From Methanolobus sp. ZRKC5 (GTDB taxonomy: Archaea > Halobacteriota > Methanosarcinia > Methanosarcinales > Methanosarcinaceae), in the NCBI RefSeq assembly GCF_038446525.1, contig NZ_CP151792.1, positions 1,116,001 through 1,180,000 on the forward strand: a stretch of 64,000 nucleotides of DNA, given 5' to 3'. How positions within the stretch are numbered: position 1 is the stretch's first letter; each line of letters starts with the position of its first letter. Below the pieces are notes generated by a model. The model was not told where the DNA came from and did not search any database. It saw only the letters and a program-made list of their open reading frames with translations. The position numbers and the translations under genes are program-made. Positions 33,978 to 43,000 of this stretch are shown here, piece after piece.

Positions 33978-35318
33978 TCACTTAGAACTGTTTACCAGTT
34001 CAATACCTTCGTTCATCAGGGCATCTGCCCTTTCCTTTGTTTTTGATTCTGCAAATATCCTGATTATTGGCTCGGTTCCGGATGGTCTGATAAGTACCCA
34101 CCCGTCATCATACCATACTTTTACACCATCTGTCGTATCAACTTCATTGTCTTTTGAGAGGACTTCCTTTTTGACATTCTCCATGGTACTCTGAAGGTTT
34201 TCTGCCCTGACCTTGGTCTTTGAGTTAAAGTACAGCGGTACACTACTTGCAAGTTCAGATAATTTCTGCCCGCTTGCGATAATCTCCAAAAACTTGGCAC
34301 ATGCCATAGCACCGTCACGGCAATACTGGTGTTCCGGGAAGATCAACCCTCCGTTGCCTTCCCCGCCAAAGACCCCGCCAATCTCCATCATCTTGCGTGC
34401 CACATTGATAGAACCTACAGCTGTCCACGTAAGTTCCACACCTGCTTCCCTGGCAACATCAAGCATACGTAATGATGAACTGACCGGAGTGACAACAGGA
34501 CCTTTTTTCCTTTCAAGAACATACTTTGCCATCATCGCAAGCAAGACTTCTTCCTCAATGAAATTTCCATTCTCGTCAAAGAACACTGCACGATCTGCAT
34601 CCCCGTCCTGCGCAACTCCCATGTTAGCACCTGATTTTTTGACGATGTACGCAAGCTCTGTTAGCACGTCAGGGGTCGGCTCGGGATTTCTCCACGGAAA
34701 TGTTCCATCTACCTGACCATTGATGGTTATGACCTCACAGCCAAGTTTCTGGAGAAGGAACGGGAGCGTAACTGATCCAGCGCCACAGCCCGTATCCACA
34801 GCAACTTTGAACCTTTTCCCGCGTATAAGCTCATGGTCCACGGAATTAATAATGCCCCTGAGGTAATACTCATTGGCATTGCTGTCGTGGCGCAGGTCTC
34901 CAGTCCTTTCCCAGGATGCCGCACTGAACTCTTTTGAATAATATATCTTTTCGATCTCACTTTCCCCTTCTCTTGAAAGTTCACTTCCGTCAGCAGCTAT
35001 CAATTTAATTCCATTGTACTCCCTTGGGTTGTGTGATGCAGTTATAACAATTCCCGCATCTGCATGGTCCTTCACATAGTACTGGACAGAAGGTGTAGGG
35101 CATATACCTACATCGATAACTGTGAGACCTGCTGAAAGTGCACCTGCAATTGCAGCTGATTTTAACATTTCACCTGAAGCTCTTGTATCCCTGCCAATAG
35201 CAACTGTACCACTTGACCCCATATACGTCCCCAGACTTCTTGCAACATCGATTGCCAGTTGAGGAGTTATATATTCGTTCGCTATTCCCCTTACACCATT
35301 AGTTCCGAAAAATGCCAT
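33978..35318 (-). CDS. glmM: phosphoglucosamine / phosphohexomutase (GlmM/ManB family)
   Basis: The enzyme isomerises hexosamine-6-phosphate and -1-phosphate, feeding UDP-GlcNAc and glycan synthesis. The 446-residue protein has all alpha-D-phosphohexomutase signatures: N-terminal GVRGIANE, phosphoserine loop TASHNPREYNG, metal loop DGDADRAVF, sugar loop GEGNGG and phosphate-binding RPSGTEP. Archaea have several paralogues, so phosphomannomutase activity is an alternative. The gene would supply precursors for glycosylation of the AglB type. Confidence 0.88.
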   Translation of the reverse strand: MAFFGTNGVRGIANEYITPQLAIDVARSLGTYMGSSGTVAIGRDTRASGEMLKSAAIAGALSAGLTVIDVGICPTPSVQYYVKDHADAGIVITASHNPREYNGIKLIAADGSELSREGESEIEKIYYSKEFSAASWERTGDLRHDSNANEYYLRGIINSVDHELIRGKRFKVAVDTGCGAGSVTLPFLLQKLGCEVITINGQVDGTFPWRNPEPTPDVLTELAYIVKKSGANMGVAQDGDADRAVFFDENGNFIEEEVLLAMMAKYVLERKKGPVVTPVSSSLRMLDVAREAGVELTWTAVGSINVARKMMEIGGVFGGEGNGGLIFPEHQYCRDGAMACAKFLEIIASGQKLSELASSVPLYFNSKTKVRAENLQSTMENVKKEVLSKDNEVDTTDGVKVWYDDGWVLIRPSGTEPIIRIFAESKTKERADALMNEGIELVNSSK

Positions 35319-35420
35319 CCATTATCACCATTGTTAAAAGTATAGCCTGTATATGTCAAAATCCTATTTTATGTTTTGTGAGAATATGCTATTATAAGAT
35401 ATTCTACATATTCCCAGTAA

Positions 35421-36221
35421 ATGCTGAATGGAAAACTTGAATTATTGAAAAGTGGCATCTCCAAAAAAGAGAGTGTCCTAATTGCCTTTTCCGGTGGAGT
35501 GGACAGTTCTGTCCTTGCGGCCATAGCTTATAGAACCCTGGGAAAAAATGCAGTGGCGGTAACTATCAAAAACCACTCATTTCCAAAAAGGGAATTGGAA
35601 TGTGCTAAAATGGTTGCTGAAGAAATAGGTATTGAACACATGATCATTTATTTGAATGAATTGAAGGTGCCACTGGTATCTGAAAATGGACCAAATAGAT
35701 GTTATCATTGCAAAAAAGAGATTCTCGGAGTATTAAATTCCGTAAAAGATGAACTGGATTTTAATGTCATTCTCGAGGGAAGTAATGCTTCGGATTCCAA
35801 TTCATACAGACCGGGAAAAAGAGCAATTGAAGAAGCAGGAGAGAAGGTATACTCCCCTTTCATTGAATTTAATGTGAATAAGGATGAAATCAGGCAGATT
35901 GCAAGACAACTAGGACTTTCTGTTGCAAGCAAACATCCATCACCCTGTCTTGCCTCCCGTTTTCCGTATGGAGATGCACTAACAGAGGAAGCCATCAAAA
36001 GAGTGGAAATGGCAGAGGATTTTCTCATCGAAAGGGGTTTTCAGGAATTAAGGGTTCGAGATCATCAGGGAAGTGCACGCATAGAAATTAATCCTGATGA
36101 AATGCATTTATTGTTGCAAATACGGAAAGATGTTGTTTTTTATTTAGAGAAAATCGGTTTTAGTTATGTCACCCTGGACATGAAAGGATTCAGAAGCGGA
36201 AGCATGGATGAAGTATTATGA
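35421..36221 (+). CDS. LarE-like PP-loop sulfur transferase
   Basis: LarE-type proteins adenylate a carboxylate through a PP-loop and transfer sulfur, as in nickel-pincer cofactor synthesis. The 266-residue protein has the PP-loop SGGVDSS at 24-30. It has a CxxC pair (C94, C97) and C176 in PCLASRFPYG, the same number as the sacrificial cysteine of Lactiplantibacillus LarE. The three-Cys set matches homologues reported to hold a [4Fe-4S] cluster, which recycle sulfur instead of sacrificing a Cys. No larA, larB or larC gene is nearby. Its stop overlaps the GNAT start (ATGA). Confidence 0.82.
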   Translation: MLNGKLELLKSGISKKESVLIAFSGGVDSSVLAAIAYRTLGKNAVAVTIKNHSFPKRELECAKMVAEEIGIEHMIIYLNELKVPLVSENGPNRCYHCKKEILGVLNSVKDELDFNVILEGSNASDSNSYRPGKRAIEEAGEKVYSPFIEFNVNKDEIRQIARQLGLSVASKHPSPCLASRFPYGDALTEEAIKRVEMAEDFLIERGFQELRVRDHQGSARIEINPDEMHLLLQIRKDVVFYLEKIGFSYVTLDMKGFRSGSMDEVL

Positions 36222-36648
36222 TTCCAGAAGTCACGATAAGAAAAGCAGAACCACAGGACAGAGCGGACATTGAAGTACTAATGTCCACTTGTTTCCATGG
36301 TATTGAAGTATCCCAATGGAGAATCTCAGGGTTGCTGTTATAGACAACAAAATCATTGGTGCAGCATGTCTGGAAACAGAAAACTTCCAGGAGCTTCACT
36401 CCATAGCCGTTTATCCGGATTATCGTGGAAAAGGAATTGGTAGACTACTTATGGATTCCTTTACTGTTGATATGAAGGAGGGGACCATTTTATTTACGAG
36501 AACTACTTCACCTGTCTTTTTTGAAAAAGTGGGTTTTATCAGACTTGATGATTCCGAAAAGAAAGAATTATGGGATGATTGTTCGAAGTGCAACAGGTTT
36601 AATAACTGTAAACAATCTGTGTTGCGTCTGGAAATTAATAAAAGGTGA
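36218..36648 (+). pseudogene. GNAT N-acetyltransferase split by a frameshift
   Basis: The ATG at 36218 opens a frame encoding MIPEVTIRKAEPQDRADIEV, a typical GNAT N-terminus, but it ends at a TAG about 41 codons on. The rest of the domain continues in the frame read from 36316 (ENLRVAVIDNKIIGAACLE, then the acetyl-CoA motif YPDYRGKGIGRLLM) to 36648. Joining the two needs one extra base near 36310-36318. It may be a pseudogene, a programmed event or a sequencing error. The C-terminal DCSKCNRFNNCKQ has three cysteines. It overlaps the LarE-like gene and is followed closely by DUF531. Confidence 0.75.
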
Positions 36649-36653
36649 TATCG

Positions 36654-37190
36654 TTGCTGACATTAGGAATCGTTAATACATATGATAAGATCAAAGTACT
36701 GGATGCTCATTATCGAGCAATAGCAAGGGCTGCACCTATATGTCATGCATTCGGATTTTCCCTTGCTCTTTTTGATTTTCCATTTAAGATGACCCCTGAT
36801 GAGCTGGTGGAGTATGTTGCGGACAAAACCACTATTGGAGAATCAGGTAAATATCTGAGGATGTTGCATGAAAAAAAGCACCTATTCGTTTTTGACCTGC
36901 CAAAGAAAGGATTCCAACCACAATTAGGTTCTGTGGTCGTGACAACTTCAAAACCGGAAAAGAAGTTTTCCATTACTACAGAAGCCATTGCAGACGAAAT
37001 AATGCATAATAAGTCTTTCCTGATACTGGTGGGACTTGGACGAAAAGGGCTACCAAAAGACCTTTTTAGCCTTGCCAGATACCATCTTGATATTACATCA
37101 CATGGCGTTTCCCTTGAAACATGTACGGCAATTGGATGCATACCTGCTTATCTCATGGGTATAGTCCATACGAAAAGTTCAGAAAAATAA
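36654..37190 (+). CDS. DUF531 protein (SPOUT-methyltransferase-like)
   Basis: A 178-residue archaeal DUF531 protein. The C-terminal segment (LVGLGRKGLPKDLF, then SHGVSLETCTAIGCIPAYLMGI) looks like the knot of SPOUT RNA methyltransferases, so an RNA methylation role is possible but unproven. I chose the TTG at 36654 because AGGTGAT lies 4 bases upstream; the GTG at 36645 is part of that site. It follows the GNAT and LarE-like genes in one run. Confidence 0.75.
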   Translation: MLTLGIVNTYDKIKVLDAHYRAIARAAPICHAFGFSLALFDFPFKMTPDELVEYVADKTTIGESGKYLRMLHEKKHLFVFDLPKKGFQPQLGSVVVTTSKPEKKFSITTEAIADEIMHNKSFLILVGLGRKGLPKDLFSLARYHLDITSHGVSLETCTAIGCIPAYLMGIVHTKSSEK

Positions 37191-37230
37191 GTAGGGAACT
37201 TTATTAAGTATCATATGTATACGCTTTTGC

Positions 37231-37971
37231 ATGCGTTTAAGCATTTTTTATTCCGGAGAGTTTGGGAAAAAGGTTGTTGGTAACCTTGTCAACTCGGATA
37301 GTTTTTGCGTTTCATGCGGAGACCTGTGTGACCACTGCCGTGAACCCAGGGCAAGTTTTGCACCTTTGATAGTTGGTCTTTTTGAATTACGTACAGACCT
37401 TCCTGATTTTGTCGAAGAACCCATAGAATATATCCCAGATAATTTGCCCCTATCAGACCTTATTATTGCCATAGACCTGCACCCGGACCTGTTGATGACG
37501 GTTCCCGATATTGCAGAAATGACAGGTGCAAAAGGCGTAATAATACCAGTAGATGATTCACGCCTGGTGCCTGCTGGCCTGACCGAACAGGTAAAAAACA
37601 AACTTGAGTCACAGGAAGTGGAATGCGAATGCCCAAAACCCTTCTGTTCACTTGATATTTCAGGAAAGCCAGTGATAGATGAATTCGTAAAAATGGGATT
37701 TGGCCGTCCATTGCTACATATCGAAACCGATCCTGTGAACGGACTTTTCACACACGTAGGAGTAATAAGGGATGCTCCATGTGGTGCAACATGGTTCGTT
37801 GCCAAGAAACTGAAATGGTCTGACCTGAAAGACTATAAAGAAACCATCTCGAGCGCTCACCACGCATACCCATGCACCGCAAGCATGGAAAAGGATGTAC
37901 AGATTGGTGATACTATCCTGCATGAAGCAGGTTACATCATCAGAAAAAGTGTAGAAGAAGCAATGGAATAA
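37231..37971 (+). CDS. DUF166 protein
   Basis: A 246-residue DUF166 protein, a family once suggested to be an archaeal thymidylate synthase but without secure activity. It has an N-terminal Cys cluster (FCVSCGDLCDHC), a further CECPKPFC segment and later APCGATWFVAKKL and HHAYPCTASM. The number of cysteines suggests metal or Fe-S binding. It ends 35 bp before the convergent PEF-CTERM gene with a shared hairpin between. Confidence 0.78.
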   Translation: MRLSIFYSGEFGKKVVGNLVNSDSFCVSCGDLCDHCREPRASFAPLIVGLFELRTDLPDFVEEPIEYIPDNLPLSDLIIAIDLHPDLLMTVPDIAEMTGAKGVIIPVDDSRLVPAGLTEQVKNKLESQEVECECPKPFCSLDISGKPVIDEFVKMGFGRPLLHIETDPVNGLFTHVGVIRDAPCGATWFVAKKLKWSDLKDYKETISSAHHAYPCTASMEKDVQIGDTILHEAGYIIRKSVEEAME

Positions 37972-37994
37972 GGTTGTTTTAAAATAGAAAAGTT

Positions 37995-38016
37995 AAAGGA
38001 GTAAGATTACTCCTTT
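37995..38016. terminator. bidirectional hairpin terminator
   Basis: AAAGGAGTAA (37995-38004) and TTACTCCTTT (38007-38016) form a perfect inverted repeat with a two-base centre. It lies between the convergent DUF166 and PEF-CTERM genes and includes the stop codon of the latter. The symmetry suits termination of both transcripts. Confidence 0.6.
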
Positions 38017-38468
38017 CTGCGCTGGAAGAAGAATGCCAGACCAAGTATTGCAGCTATTGGAAGTGCAATAGTTGAGAATTCTGGGATCTCATTGCCTGGA
38101 GTATAGCAGAATGAAAGATGGCTGATAAAGCGGCTATCTGGATCATTGATAGTTCCACCCATACCTCCTGGGTATCTATTTAGTGCAGTACCTGGTTTTG
38201 TCACTACTTCACAAACTGGTATATTAGACGACCATGTAAGATTATGCCCGTCGCCTTCTGTAATTATTATGGTAATTGGACCATCTGTGTAGGTTCCAAC
38301 TACGCTCTCACCCTTCTCGATAGTATCGCCCCACTCATTTAGCTTGATTACAGCAGTACCGCACTGGCAATCATCACCATCATTTTCAACTACTATTGGT
38401 GCTTCTGCAGCACTTGCCAGCATCAGTGCCACCATTGCCGCGAGCATTATTATTAATATTCTTTTCAT
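38007..38468 (-). CDS. exported PEF-CTERM surface protein
   Basis: A 153-residue secreted protein. It has an N-terminal signal peptide (basic MKRI, then a hydrophobic run ending ASAAEA) and a C-terminal PEF-CTERM tail: motif IPEFSTIALP, a hydrophobic segment and basic end RRKE (about residues 128-153). Such tails are cut by an archaeosortase and replaced by a lipid anchor. The mature part has a CQCG pair and two further Cys. GGTGG lies just upstream of the start. No archaeosortase gene is in the window. Confidence 0.85.
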   Translation of the reverse strand: MKRILIIMLAAMVALMLASAAEAPIVVENDGDDCQCGTAVIKLNEWGDTIEKGESVVGTYTDGPITIIITEGDGHNLTWSSNIPVCEVVTKPGTALNRYPGGMGGTINDPDSRFISHLSFCYTPGNEIPEFSTIALPIAAILGLAFFFQRRKE

Positions 38469-38681
38469 TGTTAACCACCTTCCACATATATAATTTTAAA
38501 CTGTGCACTCGGTAACAGTAACTATGTCTTTCTTAATTCATATACTTTCCTAAATTACTTTGCATGTCATTATTATTATACTGCTAATGAAATTATTTTG
38601 TTAAATTATCAATATAAAAGACAAAGCACCTGAGAACAAATATTCAATACGTATTTTTACCTACAATTCCTACATACAGGC

Positions 38682-39803
38682 ATGGGTAACAAAGTTTCCA
38701 TTGTAAAATGTGATGATTATTCTAAGTCTAAAGAGTGCATCAAAGAGGCGCTCAATCTGATAGGCGGACTTAAGTCTGTGGTTTCAGCAGGTGATCGTGT
38801 GCTTCTCAAACCAAATGTCCTTGCTGCCCATAAACCGGAGGATGCCGTAACAACCCATCCTTCCGTAGTTGCTGTTATGTGTGAACTTGTGCAGGAAGCT
38901 GGAGGTACACCTGTCATAGGTGATGGTTCTGGAATGACCCATCCGGGAGCAACGGCTGATGCATTCAAAATGTCAGGAATCGAGGAAGTCGCAAAGACCC
39001 ATAATGTTGAACTCATTAATTTTCAGACAGCAGGGTATGTGGAAATTAATGTCCCTGAAGCAATGCATTTTCCAAAGTTACACATGTCTAGGGCAGTTAT
39101 GGATGCAGATGTGATCATATCGCTTCCAAAAATGAAAACTCACGAACTGACCTACTACACAGGCGCCGTCAAGAATATGTTTGGGGCATTACCCCTTAGA
39201 ACCCAAAAGGAAATGCATCTGCTGGCTGACAGAAGAATATTTGGTGAAGCTGTTATCGACCTGTACTCAGTTGTAAAACCTCATCTAGCAGTCATGGATG
39301 CTGTGGTAGGCATGGAAGGCAATGGTCCCTCTCATGGCACTCCGGTGAAGACAGGTGTGATAATGGCATCCTATGATTGTGTTTCACTTGATGTAGTTGC
39401 TTCGGAACTCATTGGTTTTGATCCAATGCGAATTCCCACTACAAGTGCTGCAATTGAAAGAGGGTTTGGATCAAATGACCCGGTTATAGTTGGCACTTCA
39501 CTGGATGAAGTGAAGATGAGGTATAAACCTTCATCCGGAGGTATTACCTCCAGTTTTCCACCTGTCGTCACTCGTATGTTTGGCAGGTACTTTGAAATGA
39601 GACCGAAGATCAATACTTCAAGGTGTGTTCTTTGCGGTGCATGTGCCATGAACTGTTCAGCTCATGCAATAGAAGAAGTTGATGATCACCTTGTGGTCAA
39701 CAAAGAAAAATGCATACTATGTTATTGTTGCCGCGAACTTTGTCCTGCAGATGCAGTAGATATCGAAAAATCCCTGCTTGCAAAGATAATCACAAAAAGA
39801 TGA
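38682..39803 (+). CDS. DUF362 protein with C-terminal 2[4Fe-4S] ferredoxin domain
   Basis: The 373-residue protein has a DUF362 domain (about 1-300; LLKPNVLAAHKPEDAVTTHP, KMKTHELTYYTGAVKNMFG) and a ferredoxin domain with two cluster motifs, CVLCGACAMNCSAH and CILCYCCRELCPAD. DUF362-ferredoxin proteins are common in methanogens, but their reactions are not established; an electron-transfer or assembly role is the usual suggestion. No operon partner is visible. Confidence 0.85.
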   Translation: MGNKVSIVKCDDYSKSKECIKEALNLIGGLKSVVSAGDRVLLKPNVLAAHKPEDAVTTHPSVVAVMCELVQEAGGTPVIGDGSGMTHPGATADAFKMSGIEEVAKTHNVELINFQTAGYVEINVPEAMHFPKLHMSRAVMDADVIISLPKMKTHELTYYTGAVKNMFGALPLRTQKEMHLLADRRIFGEAVIDLYSVVKPHLAVMDAVVGMEGNGPSHGTPVKTGVIMASYDCVSLDVVASELIGFDPMRIPTTSAAIERGFGSNDPVIVGTSLDEVKMRYKPSSGGITSSFPPVVTRMFGRYFEMRPKINTSRCVLCGACAMNCSAHAIEEVDDHLVVNKEKCILCYCCRELCPADAVDIEKSLLAKIITKR

Positions 39804-39825
39804 AAATAAAATAATGGTTGCCAGT

Positions 39826-41304
39826 TCAAAGCTGGCATACCTCGCTCTTGCGGAGCCAGTCGATATCAGAATGGTATAACTGACGCAGGTCCTTAAGTCC
39901 CAGCTTCAACATAGCAAGACGGCTGACACCAAGTCCCCAGGCAAGTACCGGATATTTGATTCCCAGTGGATGTGTGACTTCTTTCCTGAAAACACCTGCC
40001 CCTCCAAGCTCAACCCATCCAAGACCATCTACGTATACTTCCGGTTCAACACTTGGTTCAGTGTATGGGAAATATCCAGGTCTGAAGCGAACATCTTCAA
40101 AGCCCATTCTGTGATAGAACTCAGAAAGGCATCCCAGAAGATTTGAGAATGACATATCCTTGTCCATTACAACGCCTTCAAGTTGCTCGAATTCCGGTGT
40201 GTGTGTCGGGTCGATGGTTTCCCTGCGGTAAGCCCTGTCTATTGAGAACGCCTTTATCGGAGGTTCCGGGTTATCTGCGAGGTATTTAATGGTTAATGCT
40301 GTGGTGTGTGTCCTCAGGACATCCTTACAGGCAATTTCTTCACTCCATTTGCTACCCCATCCTATTGATTCAGTCTCCCCTCCATGCTCATGCATAGCAC
40401 ATACCTGATTTTTGTATTCGTCAGGAAGTTCTGATGTACTGGAAAGATGGAATGTATCCTGCATCTCTCTTGCAGGATGGTCCTGTGGCTGGAACAGTGA
40501 ATCGAAGTTCCAGAAAGAACTTTGAATGGCCTCACCTTTGATCTCGGTGAATCCCATGTCCAGGAAAATACGCCTCATCTGATCGATCAGGCGCTGATAT
40601 GGGTGTATCTTTGCCCCATATATTGGTTTTGGAGCTGTATGAATATTATATGGTCTGAACTTCTTGTTCTTCCACTCACCACTTTTCAGGAGGTCAGAAG
40701 TAATCTGTGCAAATTCTTCCTCGATAACAATACCTGCTGCAACGATTTCCTCACCATCGGGAGTGATAATCAGCTTCCTTTGTTTATTCTCGCTCTTTAC
40801 CACAAGTTTGCGTTTTATCAGATCGTTGACGATATTCTTATCAGCGCCCAGCTCATCGAACGTCTTCTCCTCGCCAGCAAATATAGCCAGAACCTGTTCA
40901 TCTGCACCAATTTGAGCATCCCCTGTAGGAACTATCATTCCCTTTTCAATGCCTGCCCAGCCTTTACGACGTAGCCATCCAGTAGCGATACCAGCAACTG
41001 CAGGATTGAACTTCTTTTTAAGCTCATCCATAGCTATGGGTTCGGAAATGGAATTGATTATCTGTCTTTCAGGAAGTCCTTCTTCAGCGTATTTCTTCCC
41101 TTCATCGGTAAGTTCGAAGATCTCTGTTATTGTCTCCTCTACCTGTGCAAGTCCTTTTTCTTCAAGCAAAAAAGCAGCCTGCATTGCAGTTTCCATTTTC
41201 ATCTCTGATTTTTCAGCCAGCTCGCTGGGGCTTGCATCGTTTAGATTTTCCAATGCGATCAACACATTCTTCTCATTGGATGTAAGGTTGTACTGGGAGC
41301 TCAT
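39826..41304 (-). CDS. pheS: phenylalanyl-tRNA synthetase alpha subunit
   Basis: PheS carries the catalytic site of the heterotetrameric PheRS. The 492-residue archaeal-type protein starts with winged-helix DNA/RNA-binding repeats (about 1-190), followed by the class II core: motif 2 region [12 protein letters not shown] with [15 protein letters not shown], and motif 3 [10 protein letters not shown]. The pheT partner is not in the window. It follows trpS by 11 bp on the same strand. Confidence 0.95.
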   Translation of the reverse strand: MSSQYNLTSNEKNVLIALENLNDASPSELAEKSEMKMETAMQAAFLLEEKGLAQVEETITEIFELTDEGKKYAEEGLPERQIINSISEPIAMDELKKKFNPAVAGIATGWLRRKGWAGIEKGMIVPTGDAQIGADEQVLAIFAGEEKTFDELGADKNIVNDLIKRKLVVKSENKQRKLIITPDGEEIVAAGIVIEEEFAQITSDLLKSGEWKNKKFRPYNIHTAPKPIYGAKIHPYQRLIDQMRRIFLDMGFTEIKGEAIQSSFWNFDSLFQPQDHPAREMQDTFHLSSTSELPDEYKNQVCAMHEHGGETESIGWGSKWSEEIACKDVLRTHTTALTIKYLADNPEPPIKAFSIDRAYRRETIDPTHTPEFEQLEGVVMDKDMSFSNLLGCLSEFYHRMGFEDVRFRPGYFPYTEPSVEPEVYVDGLGWVELGGAGVFRKEVTHPLGIKYPVLAWGLGVSRLAMLKLGLKDLRQLYHSDIDWLRKSEVCQL

Positions 41305-41315
41305 TATTACACCTG

Positions 41316-42620
41316 TTAAATTGATAATCCATATTCATCAAGTCTGTCTTTGGCAACTTCACGTAATTCCTGATGTTCTTTTAGGAACTTTTCAGTCTTT
41401 TCAGCTGCAAGGACTTTACAGTTTCCACAAACCCGGCTTCCTTCACGACATTCTGTGTATATCTGTGCCAGTTCTTCATCATCATCCACAAGATGGAAAA
41501 GGAACATTTCATATACAGAACACTTGTCTGGTTCACCGCCAAGCTTCTTCTGCTCCTCAAGGGTCATTCTGCCTCCGGTCTTTGCCCTTTTGACCTTCTT
41601 AGCAGCACCCTTGGGATCTTCTGTTAGCGAAATATAACTATCCGGAACACTGCTTGACATTTTCCCGCCCTGCAATCCAGACATGAAACGGTGATATGTT
41701 GACGATGGCGGTACAAACGCATACCCCCCGAATTCAATTTCAACTTCCCTGACGGTCTTCAGAAGAAGTTCAAAAGTATCAGCATTGAAGACATCAACAT
41801 GTCCTTCAAAAAGCTTTGTCTTTCCGGGAATACGCGCATTCAGTTCTTTCAGGGCCTCTTGTGGAGCAGCCTTGCTACGGATACTGAAATATTTGTTTCC
41901 TTTCTTATCTTCCCGGCCCTCTATCTTGAACATGTTCATTTTGTGTCCAAGCCCCCTTGTCAGGCGGATGTGTGGGTCTTGATCAGCTCCTGCCGGGACA
42001 ACTATTGGTTTCGGTCCACCGTATTCTTCAAGCTGTGGGTGAAGTATGTCCGCACTTTGGGTGACTGCACTTAACATATGAGAGATACTGGTCTCGCCGG
42101 TGAATCCGTAGATTGCACTGAGTTCGGACAAATTAGCTTTAGAACCAAGTTCGAATGCAAGATCCTTCACCTGCTCTGAGCCTGACTGGAAATAAATATG
42201 CCCATTTGGTTCAAAACCAAGTGCTATGAGACTTATAATATACTCGTTTATCCCTATATCCCTGCATTTATCCCACGACATTCCTCTGACAGAATGTGCT
42301 TCACGGTCCGCTATACCAACAAAAGCATCTCCACCTTGCTGCTGGTGCCAGATGATCTCTTCCATAACCATTTTGTGTCCAAGATGGATCTTTCCTGAAG
42401 GCATGAATCCACTCATTACTGAGAATGGCTTATTATTCTTCATTGCATCAGTGATGAGGTCATAACTGCGGTGTCCAAAAATTATCTTGCGGTTCATGAA
42501 CTTGTGAGGATCCTCTATCTCCCGGACCATATCATCAAATGGCAGTATCCCGAATTCATCGAATAATTTGGAATAGTCGTCAATGTTCAATGCGCTCCAG
42601 GGATCGATCTTCATGTTCAT
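41316..42620 (-). CDS. trpS: tryptophanyl-tRNA synthetase
   Basis: TrpRS charges tRNA-Trp. The class I signatures are [13 protein letters not shown] (HIGH-type) and GGKMSSS (KMSKS-type), and the length (about 434 residues) is archaeal. A CGNCK motif lies near the C-terminus. I chose the ATG at 42620 because AGAGG lies 6 bases upstream; codons further upstream (42635) are possible. First gene of a two-gene run with pheS. Confidence 0.95.
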   Translation of the reverse strand: MNMKIDPWSALNIDDYSKLFDEFGILPFDDMVREIEDPHKFMNRKIIFGHRSYDLITDAMKNNKPFSVMSGFMPSGKIHLGHKMVMEEIIWHQQQGGDAFVGIADREAHSVRGMSWDKCRDIGINEYIISLIALGFEPNGHIYFQSGSEQVKDLAFELGSKANLSELSAIYGFTGETSISHMLSAVTQSADILHPQLEEYGGPKPIVVPAGADQDPHIRLTRGLGHKMNMFKIEGREDKKGNKYFSIRSKAAPQEALKELNARIPGKTKLFEGHVDVFNADTFELLLKTVREVEIEFGGYAFVPPSSTYHRFMSGLQGGKMSSSVPDSYISLTEDPKGAAKKVKRAKTGGRMTLEEQKKLGGEPDKCSVYEMFLFHLVDDDEELAQIYTECREGSRVCGNCKVLAAEKTEKFLKEHQELREVAKDRLDEYGLSI

Positions 42621-42867
42621 ATATTGCCTCTTCATCAAATTAAGTTAATATCCATGCTTTTTTTCAGATTGCTATCTGCACATGAAATTGTTAGTAAAAA
42701 TACCTAGTGATATGTAAATGTTCTTGTCGGGAACTTCTGCTCCTTTGAGTGATTCATCTTTATTGTGCAATTCAAAGTAATCTGCAGTTATCGTTCCACC
42801 CTAAAAACAGTCTTTCCGTAGCCATCATTGGGCGGTCATTAAATTGCAACCATTACATAATAAATAA

Positions 42868-42890
42868 ATTTATATATACTGTATATATAA
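42868..42890 (+). promoter_or_regulatory. palindromic TATA region of the chemoreceptor promoter
   Basis: TATATATAC-T-GTATATATA (42871-42889) is a perfect palindrome within an AT-rich stretch. As a TATA box it predicts a start near 42897-42905, right at the first of two palindromic repeats. Confidence 0.5.
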
Positions 42891-42900
42891 TATTAAACGT

Positions 42901-42956
42901 CCTGTGCATTTTGCACAGTTCATATTATACACCCTGTGCATTTTGCGCAGTTCACG
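42901..42956 (+). repeat. two tandem palindromic repeats, 32-bp period
   Basis: Copy 1 (42901-42922) and copy 2 (42933-42954) share CCTGTGCATTTTGC.CAGTTCA, differing at one base. Each contains the palindrome CTGTGCA-TTT-TGC(A/G)CAG. At 32-bp spacing (three helical turns) next to the predicted start of transcription they look like paired operator sites; alternatively they form two hairpins in the leader RNA. Confidence 0.6.
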
Positions 42957-43000
42957 TTAGCCAAAAAATCGAACATTTATATGAAAATGAGGAATATAAG

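Larger units (their letters stand above)
42639..43000. other. 362-bp regulatory region of the chemoreceptor gene
   Basis: No gene seen. It separates trpS (minus) from the chemoreceptor (plus). It contains a symmetrical TATA region (42871-42889), two 32-bp-spaced palindromic repeats (42901-42954) and a GAGG ribosome-binding site at 42989. The rest shows nothing recognisable. Confidence 0.7.

Noticed and set aside
42901-42956. CRISPR array
   Set aside because: Only two repeats with a 10-bp gap and no cas genes; each unit is a palindrome near a promoter.
42749-43000. N-terminal extension of the chemoreceptor
   Set aside because: It would translate the TATA box and palindromic repeats; a GAGG site and a normal first membrane helix place the start at 43001.
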